Notes: a model not told the origin generated them from the letters alone. A DNA stretch of 64,000 nucleotides from Coemansia sp. RSA 487 (GCA_027577595.1 JANBRJ010000006.1:186001-250000); one strand, 5' to 3'; positions 51,006 through 62,227 are shown, counted from the first letter of the stretch. Made by a program: numbers and translations.

Positions 51006-52523
51006 ATGAGCGCCAGCCGCACAAAAAGTATGAAAACAATAGTGGACTGGGCCACCGAGTACTTTTGTTCAAAAAATGACGATAAGGTGGTTGAGGGGCT
51101 GGTCCAGCTGCAACAGCTATATTCCGAAGGCATGCCATGTTCAGAGCCAAACGATGCTACTACTAGCAAGGATGGTCAGCCGAGCGACAATATTCCGATG
51201 TACATCGCGTTATATAGACTGAGGAAGCTGCTGAAAATGCTAGGGCCCTTATACTTGGGTCTCACCGAGACGGAAGAGGCGCTGGGAGCGAAACAACCGT
51301 GGGCATCCCCGTTGAAGCTTCAGTGCGTGGCAAAAGATGTGCGTGCAACAAGACGAATAGACTCGGGTTCCAGCACGCTTGACGACGACAGAAATGAAAG
51401 TGCGCCAAAGAGAAGGAAACCAGATGATATATTTTGCCACTCTTCATTGGAACGCCACCTGTCTGCTAAAAACAAACCACTCGAGCACGAACAGACATTT
51501 TCCAACCTCAATGCAGCAGCGCTGGATATCCCCGAATTGGTGCGCATGCTCGTTATTATTGAAAACACGCGCCGCTACTATGCGTCTGAATTGCTTAGCA
51601 AAAGGCATGCGCAAGGTCCGTTGGGTGACCAGTCCGAGCGCTGGGAACATGGCTTTGCCAAGCGCAATATTGCTGCAGAAACGAAGTTTGAAAACCTGCT
51701 TGTTGCGCTGAAAGAGCTTGTTGTTCTGCGCGCGATTGCTGATCCCGAGATCGCGGAGCGCGGTGATATTAAGCAAGTCTTGGAGCACACTGGAGCACAG
51801 CAGCAAACTCAGAAACAAGATCTTAGCAACGATTCGCCGGTTCCAGAGAAATCAAACGCTCCGAATCGTTCAATATATGCTGTCATTCTGTCCAATAGAT
51901 TTGATCCTGCTAGGTGCCTGGCCATCCTTAACCTCATGTTCCCACTCGACCCGTTGCATGCAGACAGACGCCTTTCGTTCAACACAAGCAGGTGGCAGCA
52001 GCAGTACGCATTCCCGCTCCAGCATGTCCCCAGCCCACGCACGCAGCTCTACCAGCTGATTTGCGAGGTGGAAGCATGGGTGAACGGCGAGGACTGTGGT
52101 GTTTCGGCATCTGGCCAAGCGCAGCAGTCGCACGATGGCCAAAGCAAAGACGACTATGTACGCAGTCCTATGTCGTGTCCGGCATGGCTTGCCTCAGCAC
52201 GTAGCTTTGCGTGGAGTCAGTTCAAGCAAAGCCTTCAGGCATATCTGCAAGACACAGAGCACAAAATCGCAACGCAATACAGGATGATACATCCGTGGTC
52301 TTCTCCAGAAACATCCGCTTCCGGATCCACATCTGCCGCCACGCCTCGGAACAGTAGCATCTCCTTTTTGGAGCATATGCTAAACGAAAACAAATATTTG
52401 CTTAAAAGGATAGAAGAAAAAGCGCCTGTGAATGCCACCGCCCTTGAGCATATTGCCCATCATGCACGGCTCGCCGATCTCCGGTTCACCAAAAGAATGC
52501 TGCTTGACCAGCTAAAGCTCTAA
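51006..52523 (+). CDS. Hypothetical protein, 505 aa
   Basis: I do not recognise the family. The frame is long, uninterrupted and has the same codon character as its neighbours, so it is very likely a gene. It looks mostly helical and soluble, with no signal peptide or membrane segment. An N-terminal helical part (TIVDWATEYFCSKNDDKVVE) is followed by a low-complexity basic stretch with a possible nuclear signal (SAPKRRKPDD, about 136-145). A second helical part follows (LVRMLVIIENTRRYYASELL, FENLLVALKELVVLRAI), and the C-terminus has LEHMLNENKYLLKRIEE. Two Gln/Ser-rich linkers separate the blocks. A role in the nucleus is only a guess from the basic stretch. It is tail to tail with the GCK kinase, 95 bp apart. 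Confidence 0.75.
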   Translation: MSASRTKSMKTIVDWATEYFCSKNDDKVVEGLVQLQQLYSEGMPCSEPNDATTSKDGQPSDNIPMYIALYRLRKLLKMLGPLYLGLTETEEALGAKQPWASPLKLQCVAKDVRATRRIDSGSSTLDDDRNESAPKRRKPDDIFCHSSLERHLSAKNKPLEHEQTFSNLNAAALDIPELVRMLVIIENTRRYYASELLSKRHAQGPLGDQSERWEHGFAKRNIAAETKFENLLVALKELVVLRAIADPEIAERGDIKQVLEHTGAQQQTQKQDLSNDSPVPEKSNAPNRSIYAVILSNRFDPARCLAILNLMFPLDPLHADRRLSFNTSRWQQQYAFPLQHVPSPRTQLYQLICEVEAWVNGEDCGVSASGQAQQSHDGQSKDDYVRSPMSCPAWLASARSFAWSQFKQSLQAYLQDTEHKIATQYRMIHPWSSPETSASGSTSAATPRNSSISFLEHMLNENKYLLKRIEEKAPVNATALEHIAHHARLADLRFTKRMLLDQLKL

Positions 52524-52618
52524 GCTGCGGATGCGTTTCTACAATAAAGGTTATAAATACATTTTATCCAGAAGAATCTGACAAGCAAGAACCTTAGATA
52601 TTGAACAAGAAAAAAAAA

Positions 52619-55600
52619 CTAGACAACGGATTCACATTCGAATGCAGATAGGCTCTTTTCCAAAGAGCAAAGTAAATCGGCTAGTTCGTTAGCAGCCTGG
52701 ATAAACTCCTTTTGCCAATGATGGTGTGCAGCGGGGCCACGACCGTTTGCATCTATCGTCTGTCCGGACATAGCCTTCAAAGGTATTTCTCGGTCCCCAC
52801 TTTCATCCAGATCGTCGCATGACACGGCTCTGCGATCTGTTGCTGTGTAAGAAGATAAAGTAGTGGTTGTCGTCAGTATTTCGTTGCTATTTACGGGCTG
52901 GTTTGCTGCAGGCTGCTGCGCTGCTGATTTTAAGCGCAGCGAGCTGTGCATCTCGCGTGTGCTGTGTTCAACAGCCACGCGATGCGGAGTTTGAGCGCTG
53001 TATGACATTGATCTTCTGGGTTCTCTCCGCACACGAACCACGCTTATGCCCAAATTGGTTGCTTGCGTCGCTGAATGTTGCTCCTGTTCGTCTTCGTCTT
53101 CCTCGCGCAACGCCCAGCTGTCAGTGGCACCATTAGAAGTTTGGGCAAACTTGCGGAATGCCATAGCTTTGCTATGATCGCGGCGCTGTTCCAGAGGAGA
53201 TATTGGCACATACATGTGCGAGTTGCGCTGGGACTTTGCGGTGTCAAGGTGGGTCTTTTGAAAATCCCGTGGCATTGATGTGCGAATGGATGGAAGCGAT
53301 GTGGCTGCACTCAGTATGTGGATTGCAGAGAGCTCTTGAGGCTGCTGTTGCATTTGGGGCTTTACAGGTTGGAGTGCATAGCTGGGTTTCCCAGAAGCGC
53401 CAATCCCACCAAGCGCAAGCTGGTTGCCACCAGATGGTGCTCCTCTCTTGACATTCACCGGTTCAATGTTTTGCGGGACAGACGAAGATGGGGATACGTG
53501 AGACAAGGAGACTCTTGATTGCAATCTAGGCGGATATTGGATATGCTGAGACGTCTCGGCGCGATGTACCGTACCCGACGAAGACGCATATGGTTGACTA
53601 TCGCTTTGTTCGGGTAGGCTGGCAATGCTCTCTCCAAAGATACTCGATCTTGACTTTTCACTATTGTTATTCAAGCGCAAGAACCGCAATGTGGCCATAG
53701 CGTCGCGTAGCTTGGACGGGTAGATTAGGCTAGTTTGCGAGGAGCTGGGGCTGACAGTGTTCTGAGGAATGCTTTGGCGAGAACGCATAGCAGCTGCCTG
53801 CATATCGATGCTAAATGGGCCGCCGAGCTGCTGCTGCGACACCGACCGTCCAAGCGATCGTGCGCCAAGTATTCCGCCTTCATTATTCGCTGCATCTCCT
53901 GAATGCCTGGACGTTGCAGATGGTGGCATGTTCATGTAGCTGGAGTCGCTGACAGGATCCATATAAACAGATGACCACTGTCCGTCGATTGCTGAAAGAG
54001 GTTTGTTTGTGGTCCCTGTTGATGCCGCATTCTCTAGTGTATTGATGCTTGTATCGATCCAGAGGTTCTTTGAATATTTGCGGCTCTCACCATAACCAAT
54101 ACTACTGCTTTTGCGCTGTTTCGGTCCAGTTTCGTTGCCCATATCGCTGTTTGGCACGTTTGTTGCCATAGATGTGCCACTCGAGCCTGTATGCATCCCG
54201 CGTAAATGGCGCTTAATTGCTGCAGGAAAAGCATCAACGGTGACACGTCGCGAGTCCTTTTTGTCGTTATTCAAAAGCCTTGACGAGGGCGTTTTGTGAG
54301 TGGACGCGCCGTTTAGATTGTACAGGTGTAAAGCATCACCGCTACTGGTGTATCCGTGGACATTCCCGTTAATCGATAGCAACGGCGCCTCTGAGGAGCC
54401 AGTGTTGTGGTGCTGCAAGGAAGTTTGCACCTGCGAGACATTGTTTCTCTGCTGGTGGTTGCGATTAAATATGTTGTGGCTAGATCCAGGCGACTTTCGC
54501 TTCGAAGGGCCCATTTCAAGTGAAGATGTTGCAAGGTGCTTGTCGGCTTTCTTGCCGCTGCTATTGCCATCCTGGTTAGAGCTGGAGCTGCCGCCCAGCC
54601 AGCGTCGCCGAACACTCAGCGGAACGCGCCAGAACTTACTATGCCCCGACGACGACTTTTCACCCTTTTCAGCACCCCCAAGCATGCTACGAGTGAATCC
54701 CTTGTATCCACGCTTCTTTTTCCCGTGATTGCTCATAGTAATATACTCGTGGTCATCTTCAGCCTCGACTGCAGTGATCTTCATCGTCGGCATGTCAACG
54801 CTGGACGCGCGCGCCGCATCAAGATTCAAGCTGTGGCGGCGCGCTTCGCCTATTCCAGAAACGCTATGCGGGCCCTGGCTGTTGGAGTCGGGGTTGTCGC
54901 CATCGGCAACCCTTGACGCAAAGGCTGCACCGGTGGTCGCCATCCTTGCATTTGTCGTGATTCCATTTCTGGCCATGCGCATCTGAAGCACATCGTCGTC
55001 GTCGTTGGGCTGCAAAGGGTCGGACCTGAAAAGCTGACGGACAAACAAGGGCTCAATGTTTGGCGTGTCTGGTCCGTCGCTGTTTTCCGGGGATGCATTC
55101 GCTGAGTGGTCTGCCAGCGAGCCGCTCTTTGGTGTACGGCTACTGCTTTTGTTTTTGGTGTCTGTCGCAGTTGACGCAACCCTATTTCCCGTGTTACTGC
55201 CGCTGCTGGTGCCTTTGCTACGGCTACGCTTGCCCGTGTCTTTCACATCATCAGCGGACTGGGCATTTTGAGGAATTGCTGATGCTACGTTACTCGAAAA
55301 CAGCGACGAGTGCGACCCGTAGTCGCCCTCGCCGTCGCTGGCAACCGAAAACTGATCAAAGTTCCAGGACTCTGTTATGCTGGCCTCCGATGTGCTCTGT
55401 ATAGCGTCATTTCCGTCCAAAAGATCTTTGTCCTCGGGACGCGCACTGACCAGCCATTCGTTGTAGCGGGTGATCAGGTCGGACACCTTTGCAGCATGCT
55501 TGCCGTGGCCGGTGCGCACAAACTTGTTATGTTTCAGCAGCTCACGGGCAGAGGGGCGCTTTGTAAAGTCGACCTCAAGGCAGCGCCCCACAAAATCACG

Positions 55601-56241
55601 CATCTCCTTGCTAGCCTGCTCCGGAGCCAGCTGCTTTGGTCCCTTGCGCGGGATGAGAAACAGCGCGCGCTTCGGGTCCTCCTCGGCGTAGGGTGGAACG
55701 CCGGTGGCAATCTCATAAGCAGTGATTCCCAGAGACCAGATATCGGCCTTAAAGTCGTATACTTGGCCCTTCTGAATAACCTCTGGCGCCATCCAATACG
55801 GAGTGCCCACAAACGAATAGGCCTTGGCCGACGCCTGCATCACCTGGCGCGCCACGCCAAAGTCGCACAACTGCACAACGCCCTCGGTAGTGACCAGTAT
55901 ATTTGCAGCCTTAATATCGCGGTGCATTATGCCAGACGTATGCAAGTAGTAGAGAGCAAGAAGAACGCCATACATGATGCTTGAGATGTATCTCTCCTCT
56001 ATAGGGCCAGCCTGCATGAGTTTGTGGATACTTCCTCCCGAAGCATAGTCCATGATGATCCACATGCGCGATGATTCGACAAAGGACCCGTAGTACTGCG
56101 CAATGTGTGGCGAGTGCAGCTGCGAGAGCAGATTTATCTCGCGCTGCATGTCGCTGAAATCGTCCTCATAGTCGAGATTTAGTATTTTGATGGCAACAAT
56201 GCGACCTGTTACTGTATCCCGCCTATAAGCACAATAGCAAT

Positions 56242-56273
<32 letters not shown>

Positions 56274-56505
56274 ATGGTACAAGCGATTAGAAGGGGGGGA
56301 TCTGGGGGATCTGGAAGCGGAAATAAGCATTCACTGGACAAGCAAGCAAAAACAGATGATGTCAACACAAAACAAGCACAAACAGAACCACAGACAATTT
56401 TTGGTCTGGCGTCCTGTATACGTACCCACGGTACACCACGCCATATGCGCCGCGCCCGACCAGCTCCTTCTTTTCGTAGCGACGTGCAGACAGGGCCAGG
56501 CTCAT
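52619..56505 (-). CDS. Ste20/GCK-family protein kinase with long C-terminal tail (two exons)
   Basis: Proposed exons (minus strand): 56426-56505 and 52619-56222, giving 1227 aa. The 203-bp GT-AG intron falls inside the Gly loop; splicing yields YEKKELVGRGAYGVVYRGRD then TVTGRIVAIKILNLDYEDD, a perfect kinase N-terminus. The kinase domain (about 9-260) has VAIK, HRDIKAANILV, DFGVAR and GTPYWMAPEVIQKG, the last being typical of the GCK branch (yeast Kic1/Sps1, S. pombe Nak1/Ppk11, animal MST3/4). These act in MOR/RAM-type pathways controlling polarity, septation and NDR kinases. The remaining roughly 960 residues are Ser/Asn/Gln-rich and disordered, without a recognised domain. Reading on through the intron gives a nonsense poly-Cys run from the CAA repeat. 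Confidence 0.9.
56242..56273. repeat. (AAC)n microsatellite in the GCK kinase intron
   Basis: About ten perfect AAC units, lying 20 bp inside the 3' end of the intron. On the gene's strand it reads GTT/TTG repeats, so it may serve as the pyrimidine-rich part of the acceptor. Confidence 0.85.
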
Positions 56506-56894
56506 TACACATTCATTACAAGGATGCGAATTGAAAAAGGCAGGCTAGAAATAGGAAATAAGTATGCGCCGTATATCTTTGTCGTTTGTTCGCTGTGTGT
56601 GGAGCGGTAAGCGACAACGTCAGTGGATGATCTAGAGGAAAGAAGTACAAGCTTTAATGGCAATTGAGGTTCAAGCGTAAATGGTAGAGGATATAGAGCC
56701 AGAGGAAGCAGATAAAGGAAATATGCACAGTTTAAAGAAGAAAAAGCTGAAAAGCTAAAGCAAAGAAGCTCAAGTGACAGGGGAAAAGAGAGGGCGAAAC
56801 GATTCTGTACTGCTCACACACTTTTTCTTCCCCATTGTACGTTTTTTTTTTTTTTGACTGAGTTGGCAGTCTATTTCTTTTTGTTCTGTGGAAA
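56506..56894. promoter_or_regulatory. Divergent promoter between GCK kinase (-) and CTNNBL1 (+)
   Basis: 389 bp between two head-to-head starts. A run of 15 T (about 56840-56854) lies about 40 bp before the CTNNBL1 ATG, a likely nucleosome-depleting tract. Confidence 0.5.
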
Positions 56895-58895
56895 ATGGAC
56901 ATCAACGATATATTCAGGGAGAAGGTGACAAATACGACGCTGAACGCGTCGAAAAACAAGCGCAAGATGGGCGCAGCTCCCAGTCTGCGCGAGCTGAAGG
57001 ACAGCGGCTACGGGTTTACAAATGATTCCTCTGAACCACACAAGCGTAGGCGACCCGACGACGCCGACGAAGGCGCTGGCAGATCCAGCGAGATCGAATC
57101 CGAAGGCGTTGGTGATGGCGATGAGGATGATGAAGGAGGACGGTTTTTCTCAGACGGGCTGACGACGCAGGAAAAGGGCGTCATGAGGTGGGTGGACCAC
57201 ATGGAGGATATGGAGGACATGCTCGACCACGCGTCAGTGCAGCGGCTTGTGCTGCGGCTAGAGCGCGCGGTGTCCAGGAACACGCAGGACCGGATTAAAC
57301 ACGCCAAGGCGCCGGAGCTGTTTTCCGAATCCGAGGCGGAGCTCGATGAGGCGATCCAGCGGCTTCTGATGCTCGCCAACGACGTGCAGTATTTGGGGGC
57401 GCTAGAGGAGCTGAATGCTGTTCCGACGCTGGTTGGTCTGATGGCGCACGAAAACGCAGACATCACGCTGGACGTCGTCCAGCTTGCTGTGGAGCTGACG
57501 GCCGAGGACTCGTGGAGCCAGGAGGGCGAGTCGCAGGAGGAGCGCGCTGCCGTTGTTGGGTTTGTCGTGGCGCTGGCCGACAATGAGTTTTTCGAGATGC
57601 TTGGCCAGAACCTGCGGCGCCTTAACGAGGATGCAGAGTCGCTTGAGGGTGAGGCCGATCGGCAGGGGGTGTTCCAGACACTGACGCTAATAGAGAATCT
57701 CGTGTCCCTCGACGTCCGGCTTGCTGAGCGGGCTGTCAGGGCGGCAGGGCTGTTAGGATGGCTGCAGTCGCGCATAAAGCAAACAAAGGTCATACCTAGC
57801 GTCGAGACCGGGGGGGCTACTGTAGACTCCAACCAACAGTACGCAGCAGAAATCGTCTCCATCCTCCTACAGTCATCGCCAAGGCTTTGTGAAGAGGTAA
57901 CACAATGTATCGGGTTCACAGATGCGCTTCTTACATGCCTGGCTAACTACCGGAAGCGCACGCCCACCGATGACATCGAGACAGAGTACCTAGAGAACAT
58001 AGTAGACTCGCTGTGCATGGTAGTTGCAGCGCCGAAGGGCAAAGGTGTGTTTGTCAAGCTTGAGGGCGTGGAGCTTTTGGTTCTGCTCCAGAAGCAACAG
58101 CAGCATGCTGGACGTCTTTTGTCACTTAAGATTCTTGACTACGCGCTCTCTCCACCAGCGCCCCGAGAGGCACAAGGCTCTGAAGACAGCGACAATGGTG
58201 GCTATCGACCAGCTGAAACGGCAGGGTCTGGAGATGAAAAGACTGAGCAGACAATTGCAAAGCGGTACATTGACGCCATGGGGCTGAAGTACTTGTTCTC
58301 GATCCTGATGCACCACGGGAAGGGAGCAGCGCAACGGCTGTTTAGAAAGCACCCAGAGTCAGATGAGCGCGCGATCAGTTGCATCGCGTGGCTGTTGCGG
58401 CTGACGGACCGCGAGACGCCAGCCCACTGGCGAGTACTTGCAAAGTTTATGCCGTCAGCTGCTGACGCATCTGGCTGGAAGGCGTACGTCGATCGGGTTG
58501 TGGAGCTGAATGTTGGGTACGCAGAGCGCGTGAGGGAGGCCGAGGAGCTGTTCGACCAGGATAGCGACGGTGCCAGCGGCGACGAGGATGTTGCCGAGGA
58601 GCGGTATTTGAGTCGCATGGATGCTGGGCTCTTTTCGCTGCAGATGACAGACATTGTAATGGCGTTTGTTGTTAGTGAAGAGCAAGTGCGAGCACGCATT
58701 GAGAAACAGCTCCGCAGAAAAGGACGGTCTCTTGACTCTGTGCGTGAGGAGCTGGATGAATACGTTGCTGCCAAGAAAGCAAAATCACTGGTAAACGCAG
58801 AGATGCACAGACCCGCAGAACAGAACGGCAAAGGCAAAGATAAAGATAAAGCAGCCCTTGCAGCGTCACTTTCTGATATAATTCCACATTTGTAG
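56895..58895 (+). CDS. CTNNBL1 (beta-catenin-like protein 1)
   Basis: CTNNBL1 is an armadillo-repeat subunit of the Prp19/CDC5L spliceosome complex; it binds nuclear localisation signals of CDC5L and Prp31. The 666-aa frame has the expected N-terminus with a basic segment (ASKNKRKMG, HKRRRPDD) and acidic tract, then RVVDHMEDMEDMLDHASV-like residues preceding helical repeats: ANDVQYLGALEELNAVPTLV, VFQTLTLIENLVSLDVRLAE, DIETEYLENIVDSLCMVVAA, FVKLEGVELLVLL and CIAWLLRLTD. It ends with a coiled, charged C-terminus. The length is close to the animal protein's 563 plus an insertion. No intron is needed. SPF27 and C9orf78 in the same window act in the same machinery. Confidence 0.92.
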   Translation: MDINDIFREKVTNTTLNASKNKRKMGAAPSLRELKDSGYGFTNDSSEPHKRRRPDDADEGAGRSSEIESEGVGDGDEDDEGGRFFSDGLTTQEKGVMRWVDHMEDMEDMLDHASVQRLVLRLERAVSRNTQDRIKHAKAPELFSESEAELDEAIQRLLMLANDVQYLGALEELNAVPTLVGLMAHENADITLDVVQLAVELTAEDSWSQEGESQEERAAVVGFVVALADNEFFEMLGQNLRRLNEDAESLEGEADRQGVFQTLTLIENLVSLDVRLAERAVRAAGLLGWLQSRIKQTKVIPSVETGGATVDSNQQYAAEIVSILLQSSPRLCEEVTQCIGFTDALLTCLANYRKRTPTDDIETEYLENIVDSLCMVVAAPKGKGVFVKLEGVELLVLLQKQQQHAGRLLSLKILDYALSPPAPREAQGSEDSDNGGYRPAETAGSGDEKTEQTIAKRYIDAMGLKYLFSILMHHGKGAAQRLFRKHPESDERAISCIAWLLRLTDRETPAHWRVLAKFMPSAADASGWKAYVDRVVELNVGYAERVREAEELFDQDSDGASGDEDVAEERYLSRMDAGLFSLQMTDIVMAFVVSEEQVRARIEKQLRRKGRSLDSVREELDEYVAAKKAKSLVNAEMHRPAEQNGKGKDKDKAALAASLSDIIPHL

Positions 58896-59007
58896 TTGTG
58901 GGCTAATGTTTTTTGTTTATTATAGACGTGTGGAACAAAATATACTACCATGCAAACCGCCGCAGGTCAAGCCTTGCTTGGACGAAAGAAAACTCCACGA
59001 GGCGCGA

Positions 59008-60051
59008 TCACCAGATCTTGCTCATGAACTGCAGCGAGAGCTCGACTCCGAGGAAGCACGCAGCATTGGCGGGGAACGCGCGCAGCAGCGCAGGACCCAT
59101 TCCACGGAACAGTGCTCCTGCACCCTCAGTGCGCATCATCTCGACAAAGACCTGGCGCACGCCGCTGTACTTGCCCTCTGGCGCAGTCTGCAGGCGCGAC
59201 TTGAGGACATCGGGCGGAATGGCGACAGCCCAGTTGGCCATACCAGCCAGACCGCCGGCAGTGACGATGGCCAGCGGCGAGATCGAGCCCTGGCCGGCAC
59301 TCTGGTTGGTGAGCCCCTTTTTGATTAGCTCGTATGCGCCAAAGTATGCCACACTGCCTGGCACGTCGCGCAGAAGCGTTGCGCACGTGCCCTTGAACAG
59401 GCTGGTGATGCCGCCGGTGCGCACAATGCCCATTGCCGCATCGACGGGGCCCTTGTACGCTGCCCCCGATCCGTTGGCCGATGTCACCTGGAGGCTGCAC
59501 TTGATGCGCTCCATTGGCGCCATCAGCGCGGTTGTCGGCACTGCAGAGAACCCGCCGGCAAACAGAGTTTGGCCAGTCGAGAGGCTGTCGGTCGGCGCCT
59601 ACACAAGCAAGTTGCTGAAAGCAAAAAAGTTTAGTTTCTGATTTCACATGCAAAGTCACATGTCTGCCAATGACTGCAGAACAGGAGGAACGGAAGAGGA
59701 TCTTACCATGTTGTATGTCGAGCGCACGATATTCTGCCCCATTGCGTAGCCCCAGAAACAAACTGCAAACACCGGCGTAGCGCCGACCAAAGGCGCCGCC
59801 ATGCCACGGTACATTCCGCGAATGCCGTTCTCGGCAAGCGTCTTGCGGAAGCAGTCCAGGGTGCTCTTGTATTCCGTTGATGTCTGCATCCTGACCTTCA
59901 GAAGATCAAGTGGATGCCCTGCTGCGACCAGGCACATTCCGCCAAATCCGCCTGACAGGAACGACTTTACTGCCGACGATCCCTTTGGTGCCTCAACGGC
60001 CGTTGTCTCGGGAACTGCTACCGGCACAGCCTTAACCTCGGTTGTCGACAT
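59008..60051 (-). CDS. CRC1: Mitochondrial carnitine/acylcarnitine carrier (two exons)
   Basis: Exchanges acylcarnitines for carnitine across the inner mitochondrial membrane. Proposed exons (minus strand): 59707-60051 and 59008-59598, with a 108-bp GT-AG intron at phase 0, giving 311 aa. Three mitochondrial-carrier repeats are visible, each with its P-x-[DE]-x-x-[KR] signature: HPLDLLKVRMQ, APMERIKCSLQV and IPPDVLKSRLQT. The second form, with Met-Glu-Arg, is diagnostic for carnitine/ornithine-type carriers. GGFGGMCLVAAGHPLDLLKV and FWGYAMGQNIVR support carnitine. The N-terminal 25 residues are Ala/Val/Thr-rich and lack a presequence, as usual for carriers. It is tail to tail with CTNNBL1, 112 bp apart. 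Confidence 0.93.
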
Positions 60052-60890
60052 GGTTGCTGTGGGAGTGTGTTATTAACTAGGAAACCTACAGAGTGAGTGC
60101 AGACGTCGTTTTCTACTATACGAGAACGAAAGACGCCAGGAAAGCAGACAGTAGTGACAAAGCTGGTAGTTATACAAAAGGGCTATCGGGAGGGGGAGTG
60201 AGTGGGAGAAAAGAAAAAGAAATGAATAGAGTGAAGAGAAAGTTGGTAAAAGCCTGTGCAGAGGAAATGCAGCAGGCAGATATGGTGAATTTATATAAGG
60301 GCAGACACATGAAAACTAGAATATCCCCTGTGGCTGTCCTCCGTATCTTATTCGGCGTTTCTCTTATCTTTCGGTTGGCCCAGATACTGAAGGTCCCCCG
60401 TATAATTCGACAAAGAGCCGTCCGTCCGTCCCGTTATTCCGAGTTAGTGGTGCGAAAAATTGACGCTATTGTAAATTTCTCCGCGACCTTGAAACACAAA
60501 GGCGGCAGATAAAACGTCACTAGAAATAGGCGCTGCTTTGGTTCCGAGTGCATAAATTTATCCAGGCAGCTAGCTCTGCTGCTATACTGTCGACGCTCCT
60601 GGTGATAGCAGATTCGACGCAGCCAGGCTTTCAAAACACTGTACATTATCACACATGATGTCAATGGCATTGCCGCTTGCACTGCTTGCTACTGGTAGTA
60701 TTGTGGAAGCTTTAGGCAGGCCATAGAGTTTTAGTCCATATCAGATAGCTTTATAAAGTAAGTAAGAAAGAAAGGTAAAAGGATACCAGCTAGCGCCCGA
60801 AACTCGGAGGCAACATTAACCCCGCACGCCCGGATATTCCAGAGTTTAAGGGACACGCAATAGCTCCTGGTTATGAACGTTAGCGTATAT
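60052..60890. other. Intergenic region between CRC1 (5' end) and cytochrome b5 (3' end)
   Basis: 839 bp. It contains a TATATAA stretch at about 60293 that could serve CRC1 on the minus strand. A 139-codon plus-strand frame here has no family resemblance and I treat it as chance. Confidence 0.5.
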
Positions 60891-61730
60891 TCAAGCGTAC
60901 ATTTTGTAGGCGATAAGCACAACCGCGAATGCCAGCGGAATCAACAGACCCCACGAATTGCTACATGAAACTTTAAAAAAAAGATAAAGGTTATCAGCGC
61001 CATGGTAGATAATGTACATTAAAATGGTAGGCTTATACAGAATATATATATCTGGCCGCCATACTCCCACGCATTCACAGAGCCTGATTTACAACTAGCC
61101 ATGTGCACTGGGGCATTGTTCCGACAGCGCCATACAGCTTTCCACGAAATACAAATGTACGATATTCCCACTGGCGCTAAAGGAAATATGAGCCAGTTGG
61201 CAGTATCGTTTGCGATTCGGTTCCCAAACAAAGGCTAGAGCGAGAGTAACAAAAAAAGTAGCAAGCGAAAAGGCGATGTCTTACCTGTTCTGCTTGGAAC
61301 GCAAGTTTTCGCTGTCACCATCGGCGCCCGCTTTTTCGTTGCGTGTGGATGCAGTTGGAGGCGCGCCCTACACAAATAAAATAGAATAAAACAGAATATT
61401 ATAGCACAGCGTTAGATCGTGTTGGCTGGGGTATGTGACTTGCTTTGATTGTCCAGCATAAACCCGCAGGCACTATTTCTCTTTCTTTACCTCAAGGTCT
61501 CCAATAAGGAGGTCTGCAAGGAGCTCGCGGGCATCCTCTGAGTGGCCAATGTCTTCAAACGCCTCGGTAGCGTCTATGCCTGCATGCTCCAGAATGACCT
61601 CCTCGCCGCCAGGATGCTCGTCAAGGAACTTGGTCACATCGTACACTTTGCCATGCACAACAATCCAAATGTCATCGCGCGTGTAGTGCTTTGCGATTTC
61701 CTCCGCAGTGAAGGTCTTGGTCTCGGACAT
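60891..61730 (-). CDS. CYB5: Tail-anchored cytochrome b5 (three exons)
   Basis: Haem protein that donates electrons to desaturases, hydroxylases and P450s on the ER or outer mitochondrial membrane. The apparent 85-aa frame is only the first exon. Proposed exons (minus strand): 61491-61730, 61285-61367 and 60891-60960, joined in frame by GT-AG introns of 123 and 324 bp to 130 aa. Exon 1 has the haem fold: [40 protein letters not shown] (first haem His in HPGG) and [13 protein letters not shown] (second haem His). Exon 2 encodes a polar Ala/Pro/Lys linker ([12 protein letters not shown]). Exon 3 encodes a hydrophobic anchor ([20 protein letters not shown]) right at the C-terminus. Without the two later exons the protein would lack its membrane tail, which supports the splicing. 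It is divergent from ELL. Confidence 0.88.
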
Positions 61731-62227
61731 TTTCGTTGAATAGAAGAACGGGCTTTATAAAAAAGAGCTTGGGCAAAGCTGACCAAGAAAGGGATAAGAA
61801 AGGGAAATCGAGTTTAAAGAAAAGAAAAGAAACGAAAGAGTGGCACTGCGAAAACCAATTTTCGTTAAAACTTCTGCTGGTGTGTTCTCATCTTTTCTCA
61901 TAAAAGATCAAACAGTCGCAAGCAGCCAATTACAGCTCGACTCCAACTGAGAACTAAAATCTTTTTGAAAAGGCTGTTTCTTGATGCAACAGGAGAGGGT
62001 TTCTTGCCACTGTGATTTTTGCTTCTTTGCACATGTTCAAGAATTCGACAAATTGCGAATTTATGCACTTTGTTATTATCCATCCTACTCATTTCCCTAC
62101 ATTCTAAATAAAGCCACTAGCCTCAATACTCTCCTGCCAACATTCAGGTTTCATTGGTGCTTGCACCAACAACGCAGACGAGACACGCATACTTTTCAAA
62201 TCTTTTTGTATTATATTACAGTAGGCA
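61731..62227. promoter_or_regulatory. Divergent promoter between cytochrome b5 (-) and ELL (+)
   Basis: 497 bp, AT-rich with purine repeats near 61815. A pyrimidine-rich stretch ending TTACAG lies just before the ELL ATG and could be a splice acceptor of a leader intron. Confidence 0.45.

Noticed and set aside
56223-56512. A poly-Cys, Cys-rich secreted-looking N-terminus on the GCK kinase
   Set aside because: It is the translation of the AAC/TTG microsatellite in the intron. The true first exon (56426-56505) supplies the Gly loop in another frame.
60093-60512. 139-codon frame upstream of the carnitine carrier
   Set aside because: Basic, low-complexity reading of promoter DNA with no recognised domain.
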